Below, one piece after another: positions 1 through 11,010 of a stretch of DNA of 64,000 nucleotides. Below the pieces are notes generated by a model. It made no database searches, had not been told where the DNA came from, and worked only from the letters and a program-made list of their open reading frames with translations. Numbering within the stretch: the first letter of the stretch is position 1; each line of letters opens with the position of its first letter. The DNA comes from Mixophyes australis (taxonomy: Eukaryota; Chordata; Amphibia; Anura; Limnodynastidae): the NCBI GenBank assembly GCA_036250195.1, contig JAVHZZ010000003.1, forward strand, positions 34,316,335 through 34,380,334, in the 5' to 3' direction. The translations under genes and the position numbers were made by a program.

Positions 1-244
1 ATTTTCATGAACTCACACTGTTTTCATATATAGGCAATTTTGTCACCAGCGCTGTTCTTTAGTGTTTTATTGGTTTATTTTAAAGAGGTCACAGCTCTTT
101 AACAGCTGCAGGTACTTATGTGCCTCAGTTCATGTGGACTGTTCTTAATCCCTCAGATCCATCTTCCAGTGTCAGGGTTATTTGTATTGTTGTGTTTATG
201 GAATTAGCTGTCTGGTAGTGTATGTGCTTCTTCTATCCTGTTGT

Positions 245-735
245 TAAGAGCCGCCGTGCCAATCGCAAATGCTTACTCTAACTCTAACTTTAACTCTAAC
301 TCTGTTGCCTAGCAGCCGGGACGCTTTCCTTGTTTCTGAGTCGCTCACACTGTTCTTGTCCCAGCTGTTGCCTAGCGACCTGGAAGCGTTTTTTTGTGGG
401 CTGGAATCTCCTTGTGTACTGCCTGACTCCACCCCTTGGCTTTGTTATTGCATCATTCTTGCTCGCTGTCCGTCCAGACCTTCTTGCTTGACCCTTGACA
501 CTCCTGTTCCCTGCCTGCCCTCAACCTGCCCTCAACCATTTGCATTGGTTCTGGTCATCCTGTATATACCATCTGGTGTACTATTACTCCCAGCCTCCAT
601 ACCCATTGTTACCTGGTTACTGAGATAAGCTCTTACTACACTGAGTGTAAGATCCGGGGCATCCAAGTACCTGTGAGAATACCGCTCTCTACGGGAAAGC
701 CGGCTTGCTGAAGGCGAAGACCTCTGATCGCCTTA
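245..735 (+). mobile_element. Decayed LTR relic, gypsy-like
   Basis: This stretch looks like an old long terminal repeat of the same general kind as the LTRs at 19853 and 60804. It carries two GTTGCCTAGC palindromic motifs (304-316 and 367-379) spaced as in those LTRs, then a long pyrimidine-rich run of 'cttgcttgaccc'-type words, and a purine-rich 'ccggggcatcc' near the end. A short CTAACT microsatellite (271-303) lies at its left edge. I see no clear TG/CA termini or target duplication, so the limits are approximate and the family is inferred. Open frames across it are pyrimidine-biased and do not look like genes. Confidence 0.35.
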
Positions 736-1432
736 TTCTAAGAGCTTATCTGGTTTCCAATGGGAGCCGCAACATCTGTGGACACTGCTTTAAGAGCAGG
801 CCACTTGGCATTGTAAATCTTTCCATCCTATTCGATCTGTTACTTATCTCCGTACTGCACATTTATTTATTGTATGTGTGCCATTAGAGGCCAACTAAAT
901 TGAAAATACAACTCTACTTATATAAAATAAAAAAATTTAAGCATTCACAAACATATTTTGTGATACTGACACCTGGTAGATCACCGACATAAACAACTTC
1001 TTGCTTAGAAAAGCAGTGTGTTTTATCGTTCAGATCACAAATAGCACAGCAGACTTTTGTCAGGATGACACCAGGGGACCTACACTCTAGCTAGACATAG
1101 TTCATCAGCTGCCTAGTCACCGTCCAAATATCTGGCATAGGTCACCCCGCCAACAAGAACAGAAAGTGCTTAATCCTAGACCCAAGCACTACAAGCCAAT
1201 CAAAGAAAACAACAAACCAAATACACCCCTGTGGTGCCCCAGTGATTGTGTGCTACCTAAATAGACCAATAGGGAATCTCACCCTGTGTGCAGCCTGTTC
1301 CTGCAGACTCCTTGGGTGTCCACATATCCCTGTACAGGAGAGGTATGGAAAATAAGCCTCTTTGTCCCAATATGTAAATATTTCCATACATATCTGAAAT
1401 ATCTTTATTGCTGATAACCCTGCAACTTATTT
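736..1432. other. No feature recognised
   Basis: AT-rich sequence without a long open frame, a tandem repeat or a transposon end that I can recognise. Confidence 0.5.
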
Positions 1433-1772
1433 AGCACGGTGGCTTAGTGGTTAGCACTTCTGCCTCACAGCACTGGGGTCATGAGTTTGATTCACGTCCA
1501 TGAGCTTATCTGTGTGGCGTTTGTATGTTCTCCCCGTGTTTGCGTGGGTTTCCTCCGGGTGCTCTGCTTTCCTCCCACATTCCAAAAAAAACTTACTAGT
1601 AGGTTAATTGGCTGCTATCAAATTGACCCTAGTCTCTCTCTCTGCCTCTCTGTCTGTCTGTGTGTGTTTGAGAATTTAGACTGTAAGCTCCAATGGGGCA
1701 GGGACTGATGTAAGTGAGTTCTCTGCACAGCGCTGTGGAATTAGTAGCGCTATATAAATAGCTGATGATGAT
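1433..1772 (+). mobile_element. tRNA-derived SINE with L2-like tail, copy 1
   Basis: The head has an RNA polymerase III A box (TGGCTTAGTGG, from about 1440) and a B-box-like GTTTGATTC about 40 bases on, as in tRNA-derived SINEs. The middle is the widespread 'gtttcctccgggtgctc...cctcccaca' core. The tail contains 'tagactgtaagctcc...gggcaggga' and ends 'gcgctatataaata', which resembles the 3' end of L2-type LINEs, so the element was probably copied by an L2 relative in the way MIR is copied by L2. Four related copies lie at 4508, 5271, 50303 and 53865. The target duplication of this copy is not clear. Confidence 0.75.
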
Positions 1773-2067
1773 TTGTGAATGCTATTCATTATTTGTATAG
1801 GATTTGCCTGTCATGAGATTTGATTTTACATTTACATTGTAATCGATAATGTTTACGTTTTTAAATAGAAGTAATTGATAATTGCGATTTATGGAACACA
1901 TAAAAATTGAAGTGCATTTTTAGAAGGCTATTAAATCTGTTAAGTCTAATACATTAATTTGATTTTAAAAAAAAACACACGAATAGACAGAATATTAAGT
2001 AACTCACTTTCCGTAAAAATGTACCTTAATGTGTCTACTCATCATCCAAAACTTACTGAACGTTTCA

Positions 2068-2396
2068 TTTAGGTGCAGTGGCGGATCCAGGGGGGGGCGA
2101 TCGGGGCGATCGCCCCCCCTAGCAAACACTTGCTGCCGACGGCTGCACAGTATGTACAGGTCCGTCCAGCCGTGACAGGCAGGGACAGTGTTCTGCCCGG
2201 CTGCTCTGATTGTGTTTAAAACACAATCAGAGCAGCCGGGCAGCACGATGTCCCTGCCTGTCACGGCTGGACGGACCTGCACATACTGTGCAGCCGTCGG
2301 CAGCCTAAACTGTTAGAAAGGGGCGGGGCCTAAATCGCCCCCCCCCCTAAATCGCCCCGGGTACAGTCGTTTTCTAGATCCGCCCCTGTTTAGGTG
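2068..2396. mobile_element. hAT-type MITE, foldback, with 8-bp target duplication
   Basis: The element proper runs 2076-2388 (313 bp). It begins CAGTGGCGGATCCAG and ends with the near complement CTAGATCCGCCCCTG. It is flanked on both sides by the perfect 8-bp direct repeat TTTAGGTG (2068-2075 and 2389-2396). An 8-bp duplication with CAG...CTG termini is the signature of hAT transposons. The interior is a large palindrome centred near 2220, where 'acacaatcagagcagccggg' meets its complement. There is no transposase, so it is non-autonomous. A damaged second copy lies at 33365-33557. A 92-codon minus-strand frame inside it is only a reading of the palindrome. Confidence 0.85.
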
Positions 2397-3059
2397 GCTT
2401 GCTGAACAACCAAATCTGTGCAATTTGCTCCACCACTTCTGTGGGCAGCAGATTCACCTGTCATTAGACTGAACACATGATGCCATGTAACACAGTAATG
2501 AAATGTATACATGTCAGTAGTATGTCCTATCTGCTCTTTCGACCAGTACCCTGGTTATATTTCACGTGTACAGGAAATACATTTTGACAATTTTTTCTGA
2601 TTCTCAAGGTCATTTGAATTTACTGGAACAATGACTTATTGTTTAGATATCTGACTCTGTATGTTCCAGATCAGGACTGACAGGTATGGGCATGTTGTAT
2701 AGCTGCCAGTGCGTAGTGTGACTTGTAGTGCCACAATCTGTTATAATGCATTACTAATACTTCTGTACCCACAGCACAGGGATGCCAGGAAGAGCCAAAG
2801 GGTTTTTTCCCACCAGGTTTGTAGACTTTTGGTGCAACCTGTTAAGGCTGGTGCTGGTTAACACTTTAGCAGCGGATTCCACGCTCATTGTGCCCCTGTT
2901 ATAAAATGATTTGTTTCTTTGTTTCTGTTCACACGCTGTATAAACAACATTCCGTAGCTCAAAACACCCACATAATAACACACTTACAGTAACCGATGAA
3001 TGCCGGTGATAACAATGTGATGCATGAAGACAGAAAAACCTGGTAACAAAACAAACATT
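2397..3059. other. No feature recognised
   Basis: Unique-looking AT-rich DNA. Short minus-strand frames near 2754-2981 show no protein motif that I can name. Confidence 0.4.
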
Positions 3060-4010
3060 TATTTAATAAAATAACTATAGAAACTAATTTATTGAACATA
3101 ATCATGATAGACACGACAGCACTTAGCACATAGACGTTGCGTTTATTGCTGTTGGAGAACATCCAGAATGCAATATGGTGCCCCTTCAGACTGGCGGCCA
3201 AGCTGGTCCAATCTCCAGCAACTCGCAGTTCTTTAGCCACAGGGATGAATAAAACCTCATTTGGCAAAACTATTGGATGGACGGATGGACCGCTTGGTTA
3301 AATGAGGAGAGTACTTTTCTGACACAATCATCTTTCACAATATTTCCAATGCTGCTGGTCAAGGTGGAGATCATGTCCTGTTTTCTCTCTGATACCACAC
3401 AAGTACATGTGCCAAAGGGGCATGATGGAAAAGGTTCTAAAATTGGGCCACAGGTTCGTACATAGGGAGTGGAGCACAGATTCAACCCAGTGAAAGGCAA
3501 AACCTTTTTGTGTAGGGTCATCACCTGTCAGGAACTCCATATTGTCCCTCAGCAGATGGCCTGTATCTATTGGTGGAGGTATACAGATGACAGGCTCTGA
3601 ACTGACCGATCTTTTATGAGAGATGAAAGGTTCCGAGCTGACCAATCCATCAACGCAACTGTTGACAATGTCCTCAGTTTGTTCGGGAACATTGTTAATG
3701 TGTATGAAATGAATGACTTTAAATTTTTAGCTTTTCCTTGTGCTATGTTGGTGGCTTCGTCAGGTTCTCTTTTTCAACCTTGGCCTTCTGTTTATTGGTC
3801 ATGCTAACACAGAAACCAGTAGAGATGTTGAAGTTTTTCACCATGTAGAGGATCGTGGAGAGCATAATGCCACTGTAAAATGCTGCCACAGTGTTTGTGT
3901 TAATATTGTGAGCTACAGGGGACAATATAAATACAGATGGTGTTGACCTTTTGTTTGTTTTAACTGATAGGACAATTGCATTGGCGACACTTGAAGACAC
4001 TTCTCACATT
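3060..4010 (-). pseudogene. Broken minus-strand reading series, possibly receptor-like (unproven)
   Basis: Read on the minus strand from 4000 down to about 3090, several broken frames follow one another and look more protein-like than their surroundings. The first (near 3990-3745) has a hydrophobic stretch of roughly 20 residues followed by a basic, lysine-rich segment, like a single-pass membrane anchor and its cytoplasmic start. The last (near 3267-3140) contains a 'GDWTSLAASL' segment that resembles the GD-W-x-x-LA core of death domains in p75-neurotrophin-type TNF receptors. Between them are stops and frame changes. A decayed p75/NRH-like gene copy is one reading. Chance resemblance or an unknown element is equally possible. 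I see no splice sites that would rescue it as a live gene. Confidence 0.25.
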
Positions 4011-4500
4011 ATATACAATAATGTTGTGTAGTTAAAAGAGACAATACCTTTACACTACATTACAGTTTCTGTTGAATAGAAGCAACATTCATTCTGACAG
4101 CCGAGAATATACAGACAAGATTTTTGCTATGGTTAAAGAAGACCAGTCAACCAGAATTGTCTGTGAAGATCCATATTAACATGAACAAACAAAATGTGTG
4201 GTCCCATGCCAAGGGACTAAGAAAAGCTCTATGTTTAGAGCTTTCTATTTGGCCAATTTCCACACCATAAATACAGATTCACTGTTCTGCACCTTTGTAA
4301 TTAATCAATACAATACGGTCCCGCTCCAATCTAGGAACTTTGTTTATCTTTTATCCATTAACAGAGAAGTAAGGACCACGGCGGGTTCACTAAGTTGTGA
4401 GACTCTTGAGCTATGTGCGGACCAAATAAATAGAATATTAAATATGGTATAAAAATCTCAGAAACAGCTTAAGGAATATAAGACACCAAAACGGAGGGAC
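4011..4500. other. No feature recognised
   Basis: No repeat termini or convincing reading frame. An 84-codon plus-strand frame at 4198-4452 has no recognisable motif. Confidence 0.4.
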
Positions 4501-4507
4501 ATTTGTT

Positions 4508-4849
4508 GGCAGCACGTGGCTCAGTGGTTAGCACTTCTGCTTTACAGCACTGGGGTCATGAGTTCAATTCCCGTTCATGGCCTTATCTGTGAGGAGTTTG
4601 TGTGTTCTCCCCGTGTGTGTGTGGGTTTCCTCCGGGTGCTCTGGTTTCCTCCCACACTCCAAAAACATACTGGTAGGTTAATTGGCTGCTAACAAATTGA
4701 CCCTAGTCTGTCTGTGTGTGTGTGTCTGTCTGTGTGTTAGGGAATTTAGACTGTAAGCCCCAATGGGGCAGGGACTTATGTGAGTGAGTTCTCTGTACAG
4801 CGCTGTGGAATTAGTGGCGCTATATAAATAAATGGTAATAATAATAATA
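4508..4849 (+). mobile_element. tRNA-derived SINE with L2-like tail, copy 2, full length
   Basis: This is the best preserved copy. It has an A box TGGCTCAGTGG, a B box GTTCAATTC, the shared core, a TG-rich stretch, the 'tagactgtaagcccc' L2-like segment and an 'ataaataaatggtaataat' tail. A 7-bp direct repeat ATTTGTT flanks it (4501-4507 and 4850-4856), which marks target-primed insertion. The short simple-repeat tail before the right duplication is typical of L2-mobilised SINEs, not poly-A SINEs. Confidence 0.85.
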
Positions 4850-4954
4850 ATTTGTTCCCACAAGGTACACTATACAGTATTACAATCATAAACTCTGAAC
4901 CATCTAAGAATAATGTACATGTTTACAATATTCACACTACTTAACAAAACCAAA

Positions 4955-5270
4955 TTGTCAACTCCGATTTCAGTGGGACAGTCCTGATTTTAGGGATAGT
5001 TGGGAGGTATTTTCCATCCACAGTTTCTTCTGCATAAAAGAGCAGTGGTGAACGGGTGTGGCCCACCTGCTACTAGTGCATGCTGCAGTGTTAAGAGAGG
5101 AAGGGAGGCATCTAAGAGACAGCCTTGTGCTTTGCAGCGCTAGCCAGCCCACTGGGGGAGTGACCACGCACCAATGCTGACGTGGCCAAGACACCTATGC
5201 CCATGCCGGGGAGTACAATGTTGGGAGGTATGCAGGTGTGTGACTGGGGAACAATTTAATGATGTCATAC
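4955..5270. repeat. Fragments of a 'gggacagtc...ttgggaggtat' repeat
   Basis: Two segments, near 4958-5012 and 5215-5235, carry 'gtgggacagtcctgatttt' and 'gttgggaggtat' words that recur at about 25730-25830 inside the hAT element. They look like pieces of one dispersed repeat. Its class cannot be decided here, because the termini are not clear. Confidence 0.35.
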
Positions 5271-5502
5271 GGGTGCTCCGGTTTCCTCCCACACTCCAAA
5301 AACATACTAGTAGGTTAATTGGCTGCTATCAAATTGACCCTAGTCTCTGTCTTTGTCTGTCTGTCTGTGTCTGTGTGTGTGTATGTTAGGAAATTTAGAC
5401 TGTAAGCCCCAATGGGGCAGGGACTGATGTGAGTGTGTTCTCTGTACAGCGCTGCAGAATTAGTATCGCTATATAAATAAACAGTGATGATGATGATGAT
5501 GA
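5271..5502 (+). mobile_element. SINE/L2-tail element, copy 3, 5'-truncated
   Basis: It starts in the middle of the family core ('gggtgctccggtttcctccc') and continues to the complete tail with 'gcgctatataaataaaca' and a GATGAT run. The tRNA-like head is missing, as expected from incomplete reverse transcription. Confidence 0.75.
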
Positions 5503-6446
5503 CATATCTGTGGCTTCGAAGTATGTATATTTTTATATTTCTAGGAATAAAACCCATCTCTAACCAGAGTGGTCTCTATGCCTTACAGAGACTATGGCTC
5601 CTTGTCTCCAGCAGCTCTGCAGCTGTCCTTAGTGGTTTCCATACCTGCCTCAGGCCATCGCTCCCTATGTTCCATCAGGCTCTGCAGTCATTTCCAAGTG
5701 GTCACTACTTTTGCTGCCTTTCAGCACTCCTAATCTCCAGCAGCCTCTTCAGACCATCGGGCCTTCTCCAGTCTCAATTAGATCATCACCTTCTCCCGGC
5801 CTCTGGGTTCTCTCTACTGGTCTCATTTGGCACTCACTCAGAGAACCGTGACCTGTCTGACAGAGGCCCTCGATGCTGCACCTCTGGGCTGAGCAGTACT
5901 TAACCGACCATCATAGTGACTGTGATAGTAAATCAGGTAGCTGTGCACACATGAATCAGCACATTCATCAGGACTTTCAGTCATTGGTGAAATCATTACA
6001 GGTATCTCATGCAAAGTAATTTTCTGTAGTGTGTACCCAGCTTATGAGCTGGAGACTAGTGCTCCAAGGAAACAGAAGCTTTATAATACCTAACCCTAAA
6101 TAAATGTGGAATAGCCTTAGACATGCTAAATATAAGTAAACAATCAAGACTCTTTAAGATAATCCACAATGGAAATACAAATCATTTTACAAGCATACAA
6201 GGGCACTTTATAAGTATAGGTTACATATTGCAAAGTACATAAACTGATAAATAATACAGTTACTACTTTATTACAGAGTTTTCCCATTCATTCAAAGGGA
6301 ATTTAGAGATTATGACTCTAAATCACAAACCCTCCATTAATTAGTGCAGTGGATAAGTAGACAAAGAGAAAAGCAATTAGTGCTTTAGTACACGTTAGTA
6401 CTTTTCCTGCACATGGGAGGGGAGGTGCACATGAACGGCCTCATTG
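5503..6446. other. Unassigned; pyrimidine-rich left half
   Basis: The first 400 bases are rich in 'ctccagcag' and 'ctgcctttcag' words and stay open for 139 codons (5484-5903). The product is Ser/Leu-rich without a motif, so I do not call it a gene. It may be LTR debris. The rest is AT-rich with nothing recognised. Confidence 0.35.
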
Positions 6447-6450
6447 AAAT

Positions 6451-7026
6451 TATTAAAGTAATTATATCGTTTTAAAATAAGCATTGCCATCTCAATTGTA
6501 TGTGTTTCCAAAGCACAAAGGGATTTATTATAGTAGGTGTAAATAGTCAAGTACAGTACAGCCAATACCAAAAGATAAGTACATACCAATGCAATCGCAT
6601 GCGCACGCTGCGCACCCACGGGACCCAGTGGACAGTATATCTGTTAGAATACTGTGTCAGAGTTGACTGAGGGCCAGGGTGTGTGCAGCTATGATTATAT
6701 ACAGTACAGTGTTACACTTGAACAATAGAGATGACGTAGATTGTTTCTATAGGTCCAGACGTTGGGTGGGTCCAGTGTAAACAGATCATAGGTTGATTCA
6801 ATCTAAGGAATCCAAAGGTGGGGGTCGTCTCTCCAGGGGGTCTGCTCCTTTCATAGCCAGCATCATACAAAGGATTATTCCCTAATATCAATAACTAAAG
6901 TATGCAATGTGCGATCTTTTCGCCGACTGCACCGGACAGCTGCTGATGATTAGGGGATCAATATGATATCAGGCATGACACCTTTCCTATAACCTAAACC
7001 TTTAATAACACTACAATGTACATATA

Positions 7027-7064
<38 letters not shown>

Positions 7065-7282
7065 TAATAATAAACCAAATACTATCTGCTCCTGAATTAC
7101 AGTGTAACAGAACCAATATGAAATTATATAAATAACTAAATGTTGTAATGCGACTGTGTGCGTGCGTATTTTACCGTGCGAACGCACCACGCCACGTGTT
7201 ACGTGGCGTACGGATCGCATTTGCATGGCTAAACAATATTAAACCAATATACTTTCATTCATCCAATTATACGACTTCAACA
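6451..7282 (-). repeat. 3' LTR of the minus-strand endogenous retrovirus
   Basis: The LTR is 832 bp and, in its own direction, begins TGTTGAAGTCG and ends CTTTAATA. It is shorter than the 5' LTR, mainly because about 35 bases near 6552 are missing ('caattcaatacattatta' is present in the partner). It holds a TA microsatellite (about 7032-7062) and an AATAAA signal on the minus strand near 6520. The purine run 'aaagggtggac' next to its start (plus coordinates 7283-7294) is the polypurine tract. Confidence 0.85.
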
Positions 7283-10242
7283 GTCCACCCTTTGATAGTA
7301 TAATAAACTATCACCTTAAAGATGTTATATGCAGGATCTCAGTACCACGTTTTATTGTTATGTAATACAAATCCCCCTTGGTGTATGAGCACGCTGTTTG
7401 TAGATCTAAACAAGTTATCATAAGAGAGAGAGTCTTAATCCTCTAAACGATTTCTTCTTTTACTATAAACCGTACACTTCTGGAGCTTGGAGATAACCTT
7501 TTGCATGCCCTTCAAGGGTGCAATAAAACACTTAATACATTATTTGGAAAGGTACAAGGTACAATAGAACATGTATCAGCTATACGGAATTCTCTACTAC
7601 AGTTCTTCAAGTTTAACAGGTTCTTCTGTCCAACGCATGTCTTTAAGCTCAGAATACATTTAAACACTTCATGTTCATCAATAGCATCATCCTATGTCTA
7701 TCAATAATGTTATATGCAATCTCCTTCAGCCTGCGTTAATATACACACTTCTAATAATGTCATCAGTTCTTTTCATCAACACTTATGGGCGGGCTATTGT
7801 CTGTTCGTTCTTCCCAGTCTCCCAATACTCAGATTTAACAGTGATCGGCTTGCAAAGCATTGGGAGACTTCAGACTAAGGGACCTAGGTGTCCTACTTTT
7901 TCCCTTAGTGACCTCCCGCCTATAGTTCGGGTACCTCAAGAATATTTAGTGGAAAGAGAACTAATCCTACTTGATATAATCACTGAGGCACGAGTGAGCA
8001 TGCCCAGCACTTTGTTTGGTCTAAAACCTTACCCTCCCAAGAATGATAATCATTCTCAAGGATGCCTGCTCAAGTCCGAATATTACTGGACTGGCATCGC
8101 TGGGTGTTTCTCTTTTTTAACCATGGGGTCGCCGTACTTACGGACGTAATGCTACTCAGACAATAGCCCCTCGCACTTTCTCCAAGCTCCAAGGTTTCTA
8201 AATTTTCCTTTACCCCTGAATTGAATAGAGTAATTGGCTGGACTGATTATGCTACTAACTTCTTCCTCCCCAATACCTCCTTATCATTACCTGAACCAGT
8301 CTCTGTCACCTGCTAATAATCAAAAGAATTAACCGCCCTGAGAAGAGAATGAAATGAGAGAACACAAAACAGGAAAAACTACAACTTCATGCTGGACAAC
8401 AGTCTTAGCCTTTGGCTCAGGTGCTACTAACTGCATTCGAGGCCTTCCAGTACAGACTCATGAGTGCCCTTGGACCCTTCTCTGAGTGTTGGCCCCTCTG
8501 CAGTGGGTGGAATGGGCACCAGTGTGTCTCTGCTACCCTTGAAGCCGTGATGCTGGTAGCCTACACCTGGTACCTGTGTCAAATAACCTAAGCTTAAGAA
8601 ATTTCTGCTCCACAACTTACTCTCCCGATCCAACATTTTGACAGTTAGTGTGACCTTTCAGGAAACAGTGTTTTGGACGTTCTTGGTTGCTGTCTCACTA
8701 TTTACCTTCTCTCAAGATCTAACCTAGCCTTCCAGTTACAATCTCATCTCACGAGGGGTCAAGAACATTTCAAAAACCCACAGGTGAGGAGTCTGCTCAG
8801 GAGTGATCTTTTGGTAGCGGGAAAGGACTAGTGGCCGAAGCTGTCAGTCACTTCAATCAAGTTCCAACTCTTATTCTATTCAATTCGTTCTACCAAGTAC
8901 CACTACTTTATGTTCACACTGGTTTATGGCTAATTGAAAGTATGTGATTTGTTACTACTACTCATACATTATACATCTATTATCAATAACATGAATACCC
9001 CTATCATCTATTATAACTCTAGGACTATCACATTGAATAACAAAAAGTTTTGAGTATGACACAGTAATACATTAGACACATTCCAATACACCTTTACCCA
9101 GACATTTTTCATTGGTACACCTGTGTATACTTGAGGATCCTGTATGGTGGTAATTGGATGACGTGTATTTGTTTTACCTGGAGGAAAACCCATCAGCAGG
9201 AGGGATATGGGATGGCTCTATTGGTCTACCTTGTCCATCTATCCAGAGTCCACCAGACTCCTCACCACATCTCTTCACCTTCCAGACAGTTTATTCCTCA
9301 GGTAACACAAATCTTTATATATTAACCAATATGTGTATGCGTGCATGTGTTTGTGTGTGTTCACATTTTAGAACTAAAACAATACAACGAAAAGCAAAAC
9401 AAAACATAGATTTGTTAACTGTCACATAAAACCCTGCTGTCTATTTGACAGCTATGTTCGCCCTGGTGTGACAGCCATGTGTGGTCGTGTGTGTAAGTGT
9501 GGACCTTACTAGCAGCTACTTCAGTTGGTAACTGTGTCACTGTATAAAGTACTCTATGTAGTGTCCTAATCATGTGCTGGTATTGCTATAAAACGATTTC
9601 TCAGTCACCTCAACATCGCCCCCTAGACTAGAAAAATGCTGAAGACCAATGTTTATCAATCGATTTTCCCTCTGCCAACTCACATGTCATTCTCAGTACC
9701 TTACATTCAGCTACTTGACTAAGTGGGAAAGGCAAAGGGGTCTATTTCTATAACACTTTCTTCAAATATAACAGTATCCAGTACATGCCTGTCTAACAGT
9801 GAAAAAAATATAAAACATGAAAATTCTACATTTTCTAGGGTTTCACATTATTTCGTATCTTGTGGTAAAAATCCTACTCCAATGTTCTATACAGAGATGC
9901 ATATCTGTATGCCTAACCTCCAGCAATCTCCTATCCACCCTTTGTGCCTCCAAAGGCACAATTTTGTACAGGAGGCACGAATAACGAAAAAAAAAACAAA
10001 AAACGAAAAAAAAACAAAACAGATATGCAATCTATAAAACATGAATCGTATTTCCACAACAGAACCTTTCTGCTTAAAATCAGCAGTTTCTATACGCATG
10101 AAAACAAAACCCCTGACTGTTTTTGTAACTCATGTCAATCTAGTGTGTGTATCTCTGAATTTGTCTTATGTAAAAAATAAAAATATGTCTTAGCCCCATT
10201 GTTGAGACTGTGTCTGATTTTATTACTACCAGAGCAGAGCAG

Positions 10243-10273
<31 letters not shown>

Positions 10274-11010
10274 TACTAGCGTTTGTGTAAAGAATGAGAA
10301 ATAAGAAAGCAATGAATAATGGGAATATAAAGATTTGAATACAAACATACATGTAGAAAGGGAGATTTTTACAACAAAATGACAGCTGGATTGGGCTCTG
10401 ACTCTATGGGGAAATGGCTGTATTCATTCCACTGCTCCCTTTAGCTATTTGCTAACTATGACCCCTCCCCATACTTGACTAGGGGGTCTTATCAGCGCAA
10501 TCCAGTGTCGTCCGTCATTTGTTCATTAAGAACTCGGTATAACATTGACTACATACCTTTTCAACGACCTTTCCTAACTTATAATAGAGAAATGTAAAAA
10601 TTAACTGTTGATGACTCATCTGAGATACATAAACGATATTTTGGAGCAAGTATGTATATACTTCATTGTTGGATAATGATTCTCAGCCAAACAAATTATC
10701 ATGAGACACTGCAGCCTAAACAAAGAGTGTTCCATTTGCCTATTGTTAATTAGACTTTCAAGAGTAATTCTTCTATTTCTCTATCTCACCCCTCTAATCA
10801 CTAAGTCTATACTCCTTTTTTTGTCCCCTTTATCTGTGAGAAGAAAAACAAGATAGTTATCTTAAAACAGCAAACAAAACAAACATTTCCATTCTTTTCC
10901 ATCGGCCAGCGATTTAGGAAAGCAAACATGTGACAACATAAAACAAACAAACAAAATCAACAAAGATTACCTTTTAAATAAATTTCTTTCTACATTTTGC
11001 ACCTTAATAC
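7283..11010 (-). other. Retroviral interior without recognisable pol or env
   Basis: In a complete provirus this interval would hold protease, polymerase and envelope genes and would be longer. I find no YxDD polymerase box, no integrase signature and no frame above about 150 codons on either strand. The largest frame (7694-8149, plus strand) is in the wrong direction for the provirus. The interval also holds a GA microsatellite and A-rich runs near 9986-10015. It may be heavily decayed pol/env or unrelated filler. The sequence alone does not decide. Confidence 0.5.
10239..10273. repeat. (GA)n microsatellite
   Basis: An uninterrupted 'agagag' run of about 33 bases, preceded by 'agcagagcagagcgag', which looks like the precursor from which it expanded. 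Confidence 0.9.

Noticed and set aside
1433..1510. Functional tRNA gene
   Set aside because: Only the A and B boxes are tRNA-like. The sequence continues into a SINE body and cannot fold as a full tRNA cloverleaf by inspection.
5484..5903. 139-codon plus-strand ORF
   Set aside because: Its start is a GATGAT tail of a SINE read as Met repeats, and the rest is low-complexity Ser/Leu without a domain.
7694..8149. 151-codon plus-strand ORF as a host gene
   Set aside because: It lies inside the provirus against its direction, has no recognisable domain, and is within the range expected by chance.
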